Part shown: positions 45,022 to 57,026 of the stretch, one piece after another
How the letters are laid out: each line of letters begins with the position of its first letter
Position numbering within the stretch: the first letter of the stretch is position 1
Source of the DNA: Aedes albopictus
Taxonomy: Eukaryota; Arthropoda; Insecta; Diptera; Culicidae
Assembly: GCF_035046485.1 (NCBI RefSeq)
Contig: NC_085138.1
Location: forward strand, 292,374,256 to 292,438,255
Direction of reading: 5' to 3'
Length of the DNA stretch: 64,000 nt
Position numbers and translations under genes: made by a program
Notes under the pieces: generated by a model
Seen by the model: the letters and a program-made list of their open reading frames with translations, nothing else
Told to the model about the DNA's origin: nothing
The model's database searches: none

Positions 45022-45169
45022 TAAATCACTTTTTATATCAGAAAACAAATACGATCATGCTATAAAAATGAATTTCGTGTCCAAATATACTTTAAACATT
45101 AAAGTGATCCGTTACTGTGTGCGATTCATAACTGGTAGGAACCGTAATTTCATAAAATACTTCTTTAAA

Positions 45170-45838
45170 AATCTGTGTAGGAATATCTCAAAAAAATCGC
45201 GGAGGAATCTCAAAAGGGAATCCCAAGGGAGAGAACTGCAGGAGGAATTTCAAATAGAAACTTTCTAGGCATTTCTTCCGCAACCTCTGACAAAATTTTC
45301 TAAGGGACTCCTGGAGGACCCTTGGGAGAACTTCCGAAGGAATCACTGAAAATTCTCTGAAAATTCTGAAAATCAAAAAAAAAATCTATGGAAAGACATT
45401 TGAGGTAATCAACTATTAACATTCATGAACAATCCTTAAACCAACTGAAGGAGTCTTAAGTGATATTTCAGAAGGAATTCCTTAGTAAGTTAAAATATTT
45501 CTAGGAGAATTTTTTGAATAAATTGTCTATCAACTTCCTGAAGAAATCCCTGGAGATACTCTTGAGTGAATCTCTGCAGGATTATGTGGAAGAATCCCAG
45601 GAAAATTTCTGAAATAATTCTAGAAAGAGTTTCTGGAAACTCTTTATCAGAAACCTAATTCCACCATAGGAAGGATCTATAAATAAACATCAAGGAAAAA
45701 ATATCCAAGTGAAATCTCTTAAATTCATGGAGGATGTTCTGAAAGAATTGCCAGAGGAATTCATGAAAAAAAGGATTCCCTGAAACAATGTCTGGAAAAT
45801 AATTTAACTTCTGTAAAGCTGCATATAAATTTCCAAAG
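45170..45838. repeat. 12-bp satellite, left of the Transib-like foldback
   Basis: Diverged GGAGGAATCTC / CTGGAGGACCC type units, TGGAGGA polarity on the plus strand. More decayed than the arrays at 1201 and 19540. The array continues at 54300 across the inserted element. Confidence 0.75.
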
Positions 45839-46601
45839 GAATGCACAGTGGGCAAAATCGACCCAAAAAACGGATCTTTTAACGCCGCTGGTTTCGGTAC
45901 GTGAAGTTGACCATTTCTGGCGTAAAAAAATACGAGAAATCGATTGGTGCAAAATTCATTCACCGCACGGCACGGGAAGTGGTCCATTTTGCCCCATTTT
46001 GCCCTTTTTGCCTTTCTCGTACACCAAAGTGTACTGAAAGGCTATATAATCACTCAAAAAACGAATTTTCGATAGAAGGCTCAGAGGGTCAAGTCATATA
46101 TACCAATCAACTCAGTTCGACGAATTGAGATGATGTCTGTATGTGCGTATGTGTGTATGTGTGTATGTGTGTATGTATGTCTGTGTACAAAAAGGTCACT
46201 CACTTTTAAGGCACTTACCATTGGCCGATTTTTCGGATTATAGCTCGAATCGAACTGGAATTTTACCGCATTGTTTGCTATTAAAAATGGTCCGGATCGG
46301 TCAAGGCGTTCCGGAGTTATGGCCATTTGAGTGATCCGGACCAGCACCGGTAGAACTGGCCACATATAAAACTGAACCAAATCCCCGACCAAGCCCCATC
46401 ATGCGACACATCAAACTGCGGCGATTTTTGTAACCATCAGCATGGCTGACAAATTTTGTGCGGATATTAACACAGGAGACCGAAAGTTCTACGATGTTGG
46501 TCCAAAATTCAAGATGGTGGTCTAAAATCCAAAATGGCGGCTCCAAATTCAAGATGGCGGCTGTATAATGGAGTTTGAGGCCCTAAACCATGCAATATGG
46601 G

Positions 46602-47797
46602 GGAGGGGGCAAAATTTTGACTGTCAAGATTTTTTTCTCGAATTTTTGTTAGTTTCGGCGATTATTTTAGACTGAAAATCGTACCATATTTGGTTCATTT
46701 AGTTGTGAAGTGATAAGTTCCAGACTACAGGGTGTCATCATTCAAGATTATCCGTGGTGTTTGAGGCTTAACCGGTGAAATAGCTTCCGAGGAAGACCAC
46801 TGCAAGAAACGGAAATGGTAGTCGCCCCCAAGGTCGCCCCATAAACAGATGGATGATGTGTGCAGTAGCAAGTAGTCACAAATGGTGGAATTTCATCCAG
46901 ATATGCCGAAATGCTGGTGAGGATGTTCCTTTTCTTTCTCGATTATACAATTACTTTTGGCCTTTTTCGTAAGTACACTTTTGTTTCCTTTTTTTGAACG
47001 AGGGAATCATTTTACATTTTTAACAAATTCAGTGGCAAGTAGACCACGTTCTCCGCGTCATTTTTATTCAAGCCAAGATTCGTAATGTCGCGGATGTGAA
47101 AGAAAAAAAAACAGTTTTTATTGAAATCGTTTGAGGTTAATTGAGATTTTTTTTTTATTATGATGTTTGATAATGTCACTTATAAAACTACGTCCTGTCT
47201 CAAAAATACCATCACTTTGTCCCTAAGACAGTCTAAGCAAGGCTAAACGTCGCGTTCAGTTCAATTATGTGTGAAATGGACTAAAGGTTTCTGCTTCCTA
47301 GCGGGGTGGAGACAAAGCTACACTCCCAGGGGCTTTTCCCTGCTCAAAAAAAATTAACATAAAAAAAAACAAACAAAATAGGTTCTGATCAATAAGGTAA
47401 AGAAACAATTATTTTACAGAATAAACAATGTTAGCAAGAATGAACGAAAAAAATAGGTAAGTTATGAGGGAAAAATATGATATGATACTTTTTTGATATT
47501 ATAAAACATTTGGTATAAAACAACTACTTTTTGGGAGTGGAGGGAAATAAGAACTGTCAGTCGAAACATAATGGTTGGGAAGAGTGGAGATGCCAACTTC
47601 TTATTATAACTTTTATGTGGAGAATGACAGCTTCTTCTTTTTCACATTCATTGGGGCATCCTCCAATGTGAAGTGCTTGCACTATATATAATTTTATGAT
47701 CTTGGTTGTATAATTATAATGTTTTGCTTGATCAAATCACATTGGATGGACAGCCCACTGCTATCGGGCTTAGTACCGTGCTACAATGAATGGAAAC

Positions 47798-47828
<31 letters not shown>
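46602..47828 (+). mobile_element. Retrotransposon 3' insertion ending in (CAT)n
   Basis: Flanked by an 18-bp duplication TAAACCATGCAATATGGG (46584-46601, 47829-47846) and ending in ten CAT units (47798-47828), the mark of target-primed reverse transcription with a microsatellite tail. No domain is readable, so it is likely a 5'-truncated LINE or its 3' UTR; clade unknown. CAT runs also produce a spurious poly-histidine frame. Confidence 0.75.
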
Positions 47829-49019
47829 TAAACCATGCAATATGGGTATATTTTGTATGGGGAAGATGTTTGGAGTCCAATAATGGCGACCATAATATCC
47901 AAGATGGCGGTCTAAAATCCAAGCTGGCACCTCCAATTCAAGATAGCGGCAGTTTAATGGAGTTTTAGACACTAAAACCATGTAACATGGGTGTATTTTG
48001 TATGGGGAAGATGTCTGGAGTCCATAAATGGCGATCTGTGTATCCAAGATGGTGGTCTAAAATTCAACATGGCGGCACCAAATTTAAGATGGCGGCTGTT
48101 TAATGGAGTTTTAGAACCTAAAACCATGCAATATGGGTATATTTTGTATGAGGAAGATGTCTGGAGACCATAAATGGCGATCTGAGCATCCAAGATGGTG
48201 GTCTAAAATTCAAGATGGCGGCTCCAAATTCAATATGGCAGCTGTATAACGGAGTTTTAAGCCCTAAACCATGCAATAAGGGTATATTTTGTATGGGCTA
48301 GATGTCCGGTGTCCAAAAATGGCGACATGAACATTCAAGATGGCGTTCTAAACTTCTAGCTGGCGGCTTCAAATTCAAGATGGAAGCTGTTTAAAGGAGT
48401 TTTAGAACCTAAAACCATGCAATATGGGTACATTTGGTATGGCGGTCTAAAATCCAAGATGGCGGCTCCAAATTCAAGATGGCGGTTGTTTAGTGGAGTT
48501 TTAGGCTCTAAAACCATGCAATAAGAGTATATTTTGTATGGGCAAGATGCAGGGCTGTTACAAAATTCCCAAAATATCATCCGCGAAATTCGCGACTTCG
48601 GAAATAAAATCCGCGACTCGAGAAACAAATCCGCGACACGAACATAAATATTCAAATTTCATATTGAACCAGATTTTGTACTGAATAATGACATGTTTTT
48701 AAGAATAGTTTCGAAGTTCCTATGAAGTGTTCAACGATTTTTCATTAGGGCCACATTTTTCGTCCACCTTTGTTTGTGTTATTACAGAAAACGTATTGAG
48801 ATTCCCAAAGCTTCAGGAACAACTATCTCTGGACGCGATACCAGATTTTAAAATTATTTTATGATAAACCATTTTTCTGTGAAGTATCTCAGTAACATGT
48901 TTGTTGCTGGGATACCTTAATATCGATTGAATTCAAGAACAGCTTATTGATTAATAACAGTGTGTTCCCCCATTCTGGTGAGACTAGCTTTACAAAGCCA
49001 ACCACGTCCTTGGGGAATA

Positions 49020-49345
49020 AGACTCATATGACAGCAAGCCCTAAGGGTTTGTCAAGAGCTTTGAACCTACGATAGGTGAGTGCACTACTAGAGGATATGT
49101 TCTGATGTTTCTGTCTCCTCGTCACAGAAGCGACAATTAGGATTACTTCGATCTTTTGTAGATGGTATCTGCAGAGGCAGTGTCCAGTTATTAGACCGGT
49201 GTAGATGCTGAGACCAAATAGTTGTTGGATTTTCTTGGGGTTCATCATGACGAGTCGCTTGGATTGGCTTGGAGGGGGAAGTACATTCCAGTTTGATGTG
49301 ATTCGAGTTACCACAAATTCGCTCAGTTGTATTTTACAGAGCAGC
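49020..49345 (-). pseudogene. LINE C-terminal relic (CCHC motif after RNase H)
   Basis: On the minus strand the frames read GLITGHCLCRYHLQKI and, one frame over, NPNCRFCDEETETSEHIL. LTGHC...H...C..C...E..EH..C-type tails follow RNase H in R1, Loa, I and Jockey-group LINEs. A frameshift divides them. Upstream WNVLPPPSQSKRLV fits the same region. Clade not resolved; non-functional. Confidence 0.75.
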
Positions 49346-49779
49346 AGAAATCGAAACAGATCCCGCCGAATGGCTCAGGACCTAGGAGCAACCATACTTT
49401 GCTCCAGAAACAAGAAGCACAATGATTTGGTTTCGTTAGTCCAAGTTATAAGAAAAATAATACAATCGACGAGTTTCATTTTCAGATTCATTTCATTTTC
49501 TGAGGCAGATTCAAGTAAACTGCAAGGCGGCCATCTTTGTATTCAAGTGATCTTATTCTTAAGAAATACTTCATAGTTTGAATAAGGGCAACGTTTTTTA
49601 ATCTTGGTTAAGCAGATATAAATAACGACGTTGCTGGACAGGAAGAACTATTTCCTACAAAATTTCAGGGATTATGAGCCGAGCTATTTTAGTCACAGGA
49701 GAAAATGTAATTTTAAAGTTGTGATAACCTTTGAAGCAGACCATCAAAGTTGTCCTATTTTATTAACTACTAGGTACGC

Positions 49780-50233
49780 ACGATAAATACGAAGAGTGCT
49801 GAAAAAATCGAGTTTTGCAACGAGTTACATACAACATTTTATGCAACTATTATTCATTCTGCAAGTCATTTCAGTTGCATAACGTACAAGGGCGGAAAAG
49901 TTGATCATTATAATACCAAAACGATTCTTATAAAATAGGAATGATTACACTGAATTATATAAAATAGTTTATGCAATTCAGTATCATTATTTACATTTTA
50001 TATAACTCATTTTGGTATCATAATGGTCAATTTTTCCGCACTGGTTCATTATGCAACTGAAATGAGTTGCATAATGAAAAATAGTTGTATAATGTTCATA
50101 ATGCAACTCATTTGAGTTGCATTATGAACATTATGCAACTCAAATGGGTTGCATTATGAAAAAAATCATGGTATAAAATTTTGTATGGAACTCGTTGCAA
50201 AACTCGATTTTTTCAGCACTCTTCGTATTTATC
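49780..50233. mobile_element. Foldback MITE (AAATACGAAGAGTGCTG ends)
   Basis: Terminal arms of about 43 bases match exactly in inverse: ATAAATACGAAGAGTGCTG at 49783 and CAGCACTCTTCGTATTTAT at 50214-50232. Inside, GAGTTGCATTATGAAC-type words form further hairpins (50095-50155), and ATTTTTCCGC / GCGGAAAA mark another inverted pair (49894, 50031). No frame, no clear duplication. Confidence 0.75.
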
Positions 50234-52030
50234 CAACTCGGCAAGCCTCGTTGGATAAATGTACGACTCGTGCTGAAAAAATCAACTTTTTGTAACTCGT
50301 TACATAAATAACTATTATGTTTGTGTATTATATAACTTTATATAAAGTTGTATAGAAAGACACGAGAATAAGTAATTTATGCGAATAGTTTGAAAATTAA
50401 TTATGACAAAAGCTTCTACTGTTATTCAATTTACAAAATTAAACTATGAATATTCTATAAATACATGAACTGAAACGATGCATTTATAAGTAAATCTTTG
50501 CTTGTCCCTGTTTTCACGAAAATTTCGGTATAATCTATTTTTTCGAAATTGGAATGTTTAGTCCTGATCACCCATAGTGGAGCACAGAACCAAATTGAAA
50601 GATCTCAATCCTGGATATAAACCTATAGATACAGGACAACAAATCTGAAATCGAAGTTCCGATATCTAAGCAGAGAATTTCAACCATTTTTTTTAATTTA
50701 TAGAGAAAACGATCTCTGGGAAATTCCATCAGAATCTAGAGAAATTGTAGACACCATTAATATTTTTCATATTGTTTTTCTCACGAAGATATAAGATCGG
50801 TTCAACAAAATTGCATGACCTTTTCTTCACAAACATTCGTGGTATGCATCTGCTGTCATTTCATTTAAAAAAACTTTTGAATTTTAGGAGAAATTTGCAT
50901 AAAGTTGCGACTTTCAATTTATTTTGTAGTTTTGAAAGTTTCTTAAAACAGAAACTACTTTGAAGCTGCAAAATATAATATTTGACGGAAGCTTCGATGG
51001 AAATACATAAGTTTAAAAAAAAATGAAAATGGTTTAAAATAAATTACAACTGTCATAAAGAAGTAGAAATGCGCGACTTAAATCAGACAAATCCGCGAAA
51101 ATCGCGACCAAATTTGAAGGATCCGCGAAATCCGCGTCGTGGCACATGAATCCGCGACAAATCCGCGAAAATCGCGATTTTCGCGAAAACCGCGAAATCC
51201 GCGACTGTTGTAACAGCCCTGAAGATGTCCAGAGTCCAAAAATGGTGACCTGAAAATCCAAGATGGCGGCTCCAAATTCAAGATGGTGGTTGTAAAGTGG
51301 AGTTTTTGATTCTAAAACCATGCAATATGGTTATAATTTGTATGGAGCACATGTCCGGGGTCCAAAAATGTCAACCTGAATACCCAAGATAGCGGTCTAA
51401 AATACAAAATGGCGGCTCTAAATTCAAGACGGCGACTGTATAACGGAGTTTTAGGTCCTAAAACCATGCAAGAAGGGTATATTTAGTATGGGGAAAATGT
51501 CCGAAGTCCAAAAATGGCAACCTTAATATCCAAGAAAGCGGTCTAAAATTCAAAATGGCGGCTTCAAATCAAGATGGAGGCTGTTTAATGGAGTTTTAGG
51601 CCATAAAACCATGAAAAGAGGGCGATCTAAAATCCAAAACGGCGGCTCCAAATTCAAGTCGGTGGCTGTTTAAAGCAGTTTTAGACCCTAACTGCATGTA
51701 ATATGGGTATATTTGGTATAGGGAAGATGTCTGGAGTCAAAAATAGTGACCGCAATATGCAAAATGGTGGCCCAAACACCAAGATGACGGTCCCAAATTC
51801 AAGATGGTGGCTGTTTAATAGCGTTTTAAGCTCTAAATCCGTGTCATATGGGTTTATTTGAAATAGGGACGAATTGTGGACTCCAAAAAATGGTGACCAG
51901 ATGGTGGCTGTTCAATGGAGTTCTGGGCTCTAAAATCATGCAATATGGGTATATCTGGTATGGGAAAAAATGTGGAGTCTAAAAATAAAAATTACGGACT
52001 TAAATCCAAAATTCAAAGTTCAACAGAGCG

Positions 52031-52457
52031 GCTTTTTGTTATGGTGAAATGGGAGAGCGTCCAGGTGCATTTTTGACTCGCATTTTTGAGAGCACCGATC
52101 TCGTCATCCACAAAACGCCCGAAAACGAAAACTCTACTCAATGTTTATCACGAGTGAGCAAGGCTACTCATTGCTTTTTCAGCTCTGTTAGTTGTGTAGA
52201 TGACGAGATCCGTGCTTTCGGTATTTGCAAGGCAGCCATTGTGACGGCCATCTTTGGATTCGCTCATATATGTCCTTAAGACATACAGGCGCAAACATCA
52301 ATGCTATATAAACGATATGATTTCTGGTGCCATGTAACGGATTTTTGTTTAACGTATGAAAGTGCGATATTCATCTACATGTCACTTGAGTTTTGTTGAA
52401 ATATGTTTTCGAAGGCACGAGGAAGGTGCCATCACCGCAAGGTGGATTAATTAGGGG
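52031..52457. other. Right flank of element G with a small hairpin
   Basis: GATCTCGTCATC at 52098 and GATGACGAGATC at 52199 are inverted. No gene; a 76-codon frame here spans the hairpin and is not credible. Confidence 0.5.
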
Positions 52458-54299
52458 TTTTTCATACAATAATAGAATCAAAATGTACTTTCAAACAACA
52501 AGCACAATTGTAGATCGTTGAAAATAGCTGCAGATATAATTAGTGGTTCATAGCAATCATAAAAATACAATAAAGATCCTTTCAAGTTGCTTATTTTGCC
52601 CCATATGCCCCAACAACGGCCGGAAATTCACACTTTTACCTAATTATGAATAGATTTTTAATGTTACTGATTTGAAGTTGATTTTTTTGGCATAAACAAA
52701 AAGCGATAAATCTATTATCACCAGAATCATCTTCGGGAGTTGTCCAATTTGCCCCATTTTGCCCTATTTTCATAGAAGGAGATTTAAAATGTATTTATAA
52801 GAAACAGATACTGCTAAGGAACGTTTTCATTAGTTTTAGGTGCAATTGGCAGCTAACAGTAATTATGCGCGTATATAAAAGAACTTTTCCCTATTTTACC
52901 CTGCATGCCCCAAAACCTGCTGGATAATACCATATTTTGTATGGTTTTGCAATGTCTTTGATTGCAAAACAAATGAGATCATTTTTGATATATACGAATG
53001 CGGTTTATCGATTAATACTAAAATCATTCTCGGAATGGTACAAACAGCTGTCCATTTTACCCCAATTCGCCTTGCTTTTTTATGTAATGAATTATAAGCT
53101 AATATATAAATTCATTAAATTAATAAATTAGTTTCCCTCATTTTCATTGGTGCTGAAACCAACGTAAACGAAAATGCAGTCATATATACGACTTTTTCTA
53201 TAATTTTAGCTTCTCATGGGGAATTAGGGTATAATAAGTATTTTATAAAATGTGCCAAATATAAACAAAACTGATTAAATAGGCCGTCTTAAAGTACCAA
53301 TATGTAAATATTAAAGATGCTACATTTAATCAATTCTGAGCATATTTGCCACCTCATAGGATTAAAATTAATGCTTATTTTGCCCTCAGTTCCCCACCAA
53401 AAGCAAGAATTGGAAAAAAGTCATATATTATAACTGTCCTTTTGATTACATTGGTTTCAGTACCAGAAGTCGATGAATTCGGACATAAGCAAACACGAGA
53501 AATCAATTTATTCATGAGACGACACAAAATCAGGGCGAATTGGGGTAAAATGGACAGCTGTTTGTACCCTCCCGTGATTCTAAAGCTAATCGATAAACCG
53601 TATTTGTATGTATCAAAAATTACTTCATGTTGCAACCATGATGTAGAGTGATGTTACAAAACAGTACAAAAAATGTTATCATCCAGCAGTTTTTGGGGCA
53701 TGTAGGGTAAAATAGGGAAAATATCTTTCATATATGAGTTACTGTTAGCTGTCAATTGCATCAAAAACTAATTTTAACGTTCCTTAGCAATATAAATTAT
53801 AAATACGTTTTAAATCTCCTTTTTCTATGAAAATAGGGCAAAATGGGGCAAATTGGACAGATGATTCTGGAGATAATAGATTTAGCGCTTTTTGTTTATA
53901 CCAAAAAAATCAACTTCAAATCAGTAACATTAAATATCCATTCATAATTAGGTAAAAGTGTGAATTTCCAGCAGATGTGGGGGCATATGGGGCAAAATAA
54001 GCACTTGAAAGGATCTTTATTGTATTTTTATGATTGTTATGAATCTCTAATTATACCTGCAGCTATTTTAAACGATCTACAGTCGTGTTTGTTGTTTGAA
54101 AGTACATTTTGAATATCTTCTTGTATGAAAAAAGGGCAAAATGGGGCAAAATGGACCACTTCCCGTGCCGTGCGGTGAATGAATTTAGCACCAATCGATT
54201 TCTCGTATTTTTTTACATCAGAAACGGCCAACTTCACGTACCGAAACCAGCGGCGTTAAAAGATCCGTTTTTTGGGTCGATTTTTCCCACTGTGGAATG

Positions 54300-54790
54300 T
54301 ATGTAAAATTTTCGAAGCAACCGATGGAGGAATTTTTGAAAGAACCCTGGGATTTCTATGCAAATATAATTCCTGGAGCTCTGAAGGGGGAACGTGCATA
54401 AGATACGCTACGCTTTGAAAAGTGTGATTATTTCAGTGGAGGTTCTATACAAAAAGTGTTCCATCGGGGGGAGGGGGATGACAATGGAATTTTTTGCGTG
54501 AACTAATTTATGGAATTTCTAATAAATTAATGCAGCTATTTCAGGAGATTCGCTGAAGGAACATTCGATATTTTTTAAGAATCCTTGGAGAAATTTCTGA
54601 AGAAAAACTCCTTTTTTTCTAAAAATAAAACTGTTGAAATATCTGGGATCCATGGCCTGAAAGAATCCTCGGTGAAATTGCTGAAATGATCCGTGGAGAA
54701 GTTTCTTAAGCATGGACAGTTTTCTATAAAAATTCTTGGTAATATTCCTGGAGGATCCTCTATAGTATTTTTTTGGTTTCATTGAATATA
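54300..54790. repeat. 12-bp satellite, right of the Transib-like foldback
   Basis: Diverged satellite (CGATGGAGGAATTTTTG, CCTTGGAGAAATTTCTG), same polarity as 45170-45838. Together they are one array split by F. Confidence 0.7.
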
Positions 54791-55130
54791 TGCCTCCAAG
54801 AATGTCATACGTAAATTGTCATGAACATCTTCCTAGAGATTTACAAAGAATATGTAGAAGAATGTGTTTGTGGAGCTAATGAGAACACCGTCAAGAATTT
54901 TGTTGATTATCCGTTATGGTTTACAAAAGGGACTCGCTTAGTAGTTAAAAATGAATTAGTGTGGATCTTTAAAGTATTGCTGTAAGAAATTATTAAATGA
55001 AGTCACAAAAAAAATGTTACAAAAGATTCACTAAAAGAACTTTAGAAAAATACGCCTAATATGCACAAGCAAAAAACAATACAAACTGTTTAAAAATATC
55101 ATTTTTATTGCTATCAGGTTCAAACAGAAG
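54791..55130. other. No gene recognised
   Basis: AT-rich spacer before the SINE. No repeat unit or coding signal. Confidence 0.4.
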
Positions 55131-55265
55131 CTGCCATTGCATGAATTTGTACATTGTGTGGCAAGTACAGGGAGTCAAGAAAAGTTTCCCGACTGGAATG
55201 GGAATCGAACCCGCCGTCTCCGGATTGGCGATCCATAGCCTTAACCATTAGGCTAACTGGAGACC
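55131..55265 (-). mobile_element. tRNA-derived SINE, Feilai-like, 3'-truncated
   Basis: On the minus strand the tRNA-like head is intact: GGTCTCCAGTTAGCC, A-box TAGCCTAATGG and B box GGGTTCGATTCC, about 90% similar to 37100-37186. It stops after CATGCAATGGCAG, so the last 100 bases and tail are missing. No flanking duplication found. Confidence 0.8.
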
Positions 55266-55814
55266 TACAATGTAATAGAGCCTCTGTTGTCTCTTATTTT
55301 ACCGAAGTGGTATTCTTCTCAATCCTTATTTAATTCCTTTTCAACCAATCGATTAGTATTACAATATTCTCCCCTACATACAATACTTCACAGCAGCATC
55401 CAATGTAGTGCTTTATTTTCCCTTCAATAACACAGCGTTGCAGAAAACAAGAAAAAGTCAGAGAGCTAACTAGCTGAGGGGTTCAAAGTTTGTTAGGTCA
55501 TTGCCAATGCCCAAAATAACTGTAGCAATATTGTCGAAATAAATCCCTTACAAATTTCAATCGCATTATAGAAACTCAATGCAATTGATATAGGGAGCTT
55601 TTGGGTTTTATTGGCAGATTTATCCTCTTCTTCATGAAAGGTTTTTATCTGCCAAATTGCCTGAAACTTGGTCGTATAATTCAGCTTGGATGGGAAAGAT
55701 TTGTAGCCGAATTTGAGTACAATCGGTTTCATAAAACCCTTCATGACGAAGAGAGAACAAAACGACCGTTAATACGTAAGTTCCCCTATGTATGGTGCAG
55801 ATTGTGACGGCGTT
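55266..55814. other. No gene recognised
   Basis: AT-rich spacer. Overlapping short frames on both strands near 55493-55807 have no domain. Confidence 0.4.
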
Positions 55815-55960
55815 AGTCCGTTCGGCCGAAAGCCATTAGGCCGAATGATTATTACGCCGAGTTGTCCATTGATCAACTGATGCTAACGGTGCTGGATCGC
55901 TAAGCAAACGTCATTAGGCCAAAGGCCACTAGGCCGAGGGTCATTAGGCCGAATGATAAT
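55815..55960. repeat. CATTAGGCCGAA minisatellite
   Basis: CCATTAGGCCGAATGAT, GTCATTAGGCCAAAGG, CCACTAGGCCGAGG and TCATTAGGCCGAATGAT are spaced irregularly, partly tandem. The sequence GGCCGAA recurs at four places. A short repeat cluster next to element D. Confidence 0.75.
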
Positions 55961-55969
55961 TAGATCTAA

Positions 55970-57026
55970 CCCAGGTAACCACTAAGCATTTGAATAAGCC
56001 GTATATCAGCCCGTATTATGCATTTAAACTGCTTGCTGCCCTACATAAGCAGTTCGAATGCAAAACTGCCTTGAGTTAGCATAAGCTGTGCTGCTCAAAA
56101 GCTTTTGGCTGTTAATTAGCATTTCAACTGCTTGAAGTGTTTTCACTTGGGAGCAATCAGAATGCTTTTTAACTGCTCTTTAAATGCTAAGAGCAAAAAG
56201 GTTGGGAGATATGTTACGCATTTGGCAACACATACTGTCTCTCTCTTACAGATCCTATGCTTCTGTTTACAAGTTTGTGCATCTTATTTGTTTCTTCATT
56301 TTCCCTTACTCATCCAAAAGCACCAAAGAAAACATTACTGCAGCTGGATTGGATTGGAAACTTGTCCATAAAAAATCATCAATTATTTATCATTTCGTCG
56401 GAAAATGTGTGCCGAATAGGTGGATGATTTGGTGGATCATAGGATGGTTTGAAAACGGGAAGAAAGAATCATATTCCACAGATATTTAAAAGAAGGGATC
56501 ATAATGCTCTACCACAATGAAATATCTCAATGAACACAAGTTTTGGATGTTGAATCTGAAGCTGTTATCGAATCATTCTTTATATTGGCGATTAAATCAA
56601 CGCACGCCACCGGAACAGCTTTAGCATCGTGGATCAAGAGCAACAGAATCAGAAGCAGATATGATTCATCAATCTCCGGATCGTAAGTTCAAACCTATAT
56701 CACTACAAAAATCAGCAAAAAAGTACCACCTAGCATCGACTGGAACATGGAAGGACGATGAAGCGGGGAAGCAGGCTTGAGAGAACGAGAAGCAGACGTC
56801 AATCTATTTTTGTTTTTTTTTTTGCTCGACGAGGCGTTACGTTTTTTTGACAATTTGTCACGACGTTCCTGAAGGGATAGCACTAAGACAGCCCGTTATT
56901 TTGCCAAAACCTGCTGTGAGGTAGCACTATAAGCGCATATACGGCTAATTAGCATTAAACGCCTTGTCGTAAAGGCTACTATAATGCCGAAGGAATGCTA
57001 TTTTAAATGCTTACTGGTTACTTGGG
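55970..57026. mobile_element. TIR element D, 2-bp AA duplication
   Basis: Ends CCCAGGTAACCACTAAGC and GCTTACTGGTTACTTGGG, flanked by AA (55968-55969, 57027-57028). 1057 bp and colinear with element C, minus the 37690-38415 block. No transposase. Overlapping frames at 56132-56489 are degenerate versions of a frame at 37450-37725 in C, so a relict coding part is possible but unrecognised. Confidence 0.85.

Larger units (their letters stand above)
48550..51221. mobile_element. TIR element with CAGGGCTGTTACAA ends
   Basis: 2672 bp, ends CAGGGCTGTTACAA and TTGTAACAGCCCTG, flanked by AAGATG (48544-48549, 51222-51227). Both subterminal zones hold clusters of TCCGCGAAA, TCCGCGAC and TCGCGAA words (48571-48638, 51070-51205), a pattern expected of transposase-binding arrays. 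The terminus is hAT-like, but the duplication reads as 6 bp. It contains a LINE relic and a foldback MITE. No transposase frame. Confidence 0.82.
46490..52030. repeat. 146-bp tandem satellite rich in AAGATGGCGG
   Basis: Units of about 144-148 bases, seen by the spacing of ACCATGCAATATGGGTA at 47830, 47978, 48122, 48269 and 48414. Each unit has two or three AAGATGGCGGC / CAAAATGGCGG words. It occupies 46490-46601, 47829-48549 and 51222-52030, the gaps being later insertions. Frames that look repeated here are artefacts of the array. Confidence 0.85.
46010..52457. mobile_element. Element G, carrying a 146-bp satellite
   Basis: It interrupts arm one of F between GCCCTTTTT and TTTTTCATAC. The left end is CCTTTCTCGTACACC; near the right end GCACGAGGAAGG is the inverse of CCTTCCTCGTGC, so the ends are related. 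A TATGTGTG microsatellite lies at 46133-46185. Inside is a tandem satellite broken by two insertions (46602-47828, 48550-51221). No transposase. Exact right end and duplication are uncertain because of the T run. Confidence 0.65.
45844..54294. mobile_element. Transib-like foldback element F, split by element G
   Basis: Starts CACAGTGGGCAAAATCGACC and ends with the inverse CCCACTGTG, flanked by a perfect 5-bp GAATG (45839-45843, 54295-54299). Its own DNA is 45844-46009 and 52458-54294, two arms of about 800-900 bases that mirror each other, with GGGGCAAAATGG words throughout. A CACAGTG start and 5-bp duplication fit Transib; CACAGTG is also the V(D)J signal heptamer. No transposase. Confidence 0.8.

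Noticed and set aside
47781..48047. Poly-histidine and poly-aspartate frames
   Set aside because: They are translations of the (CAT)10 tail of an inserted retroelement.
55815..55960. CRISPR-like array
   Set aside because: The CATTAGGCCGAA units are irregularly spaced without unique spacers of equal length, in an animal genome.
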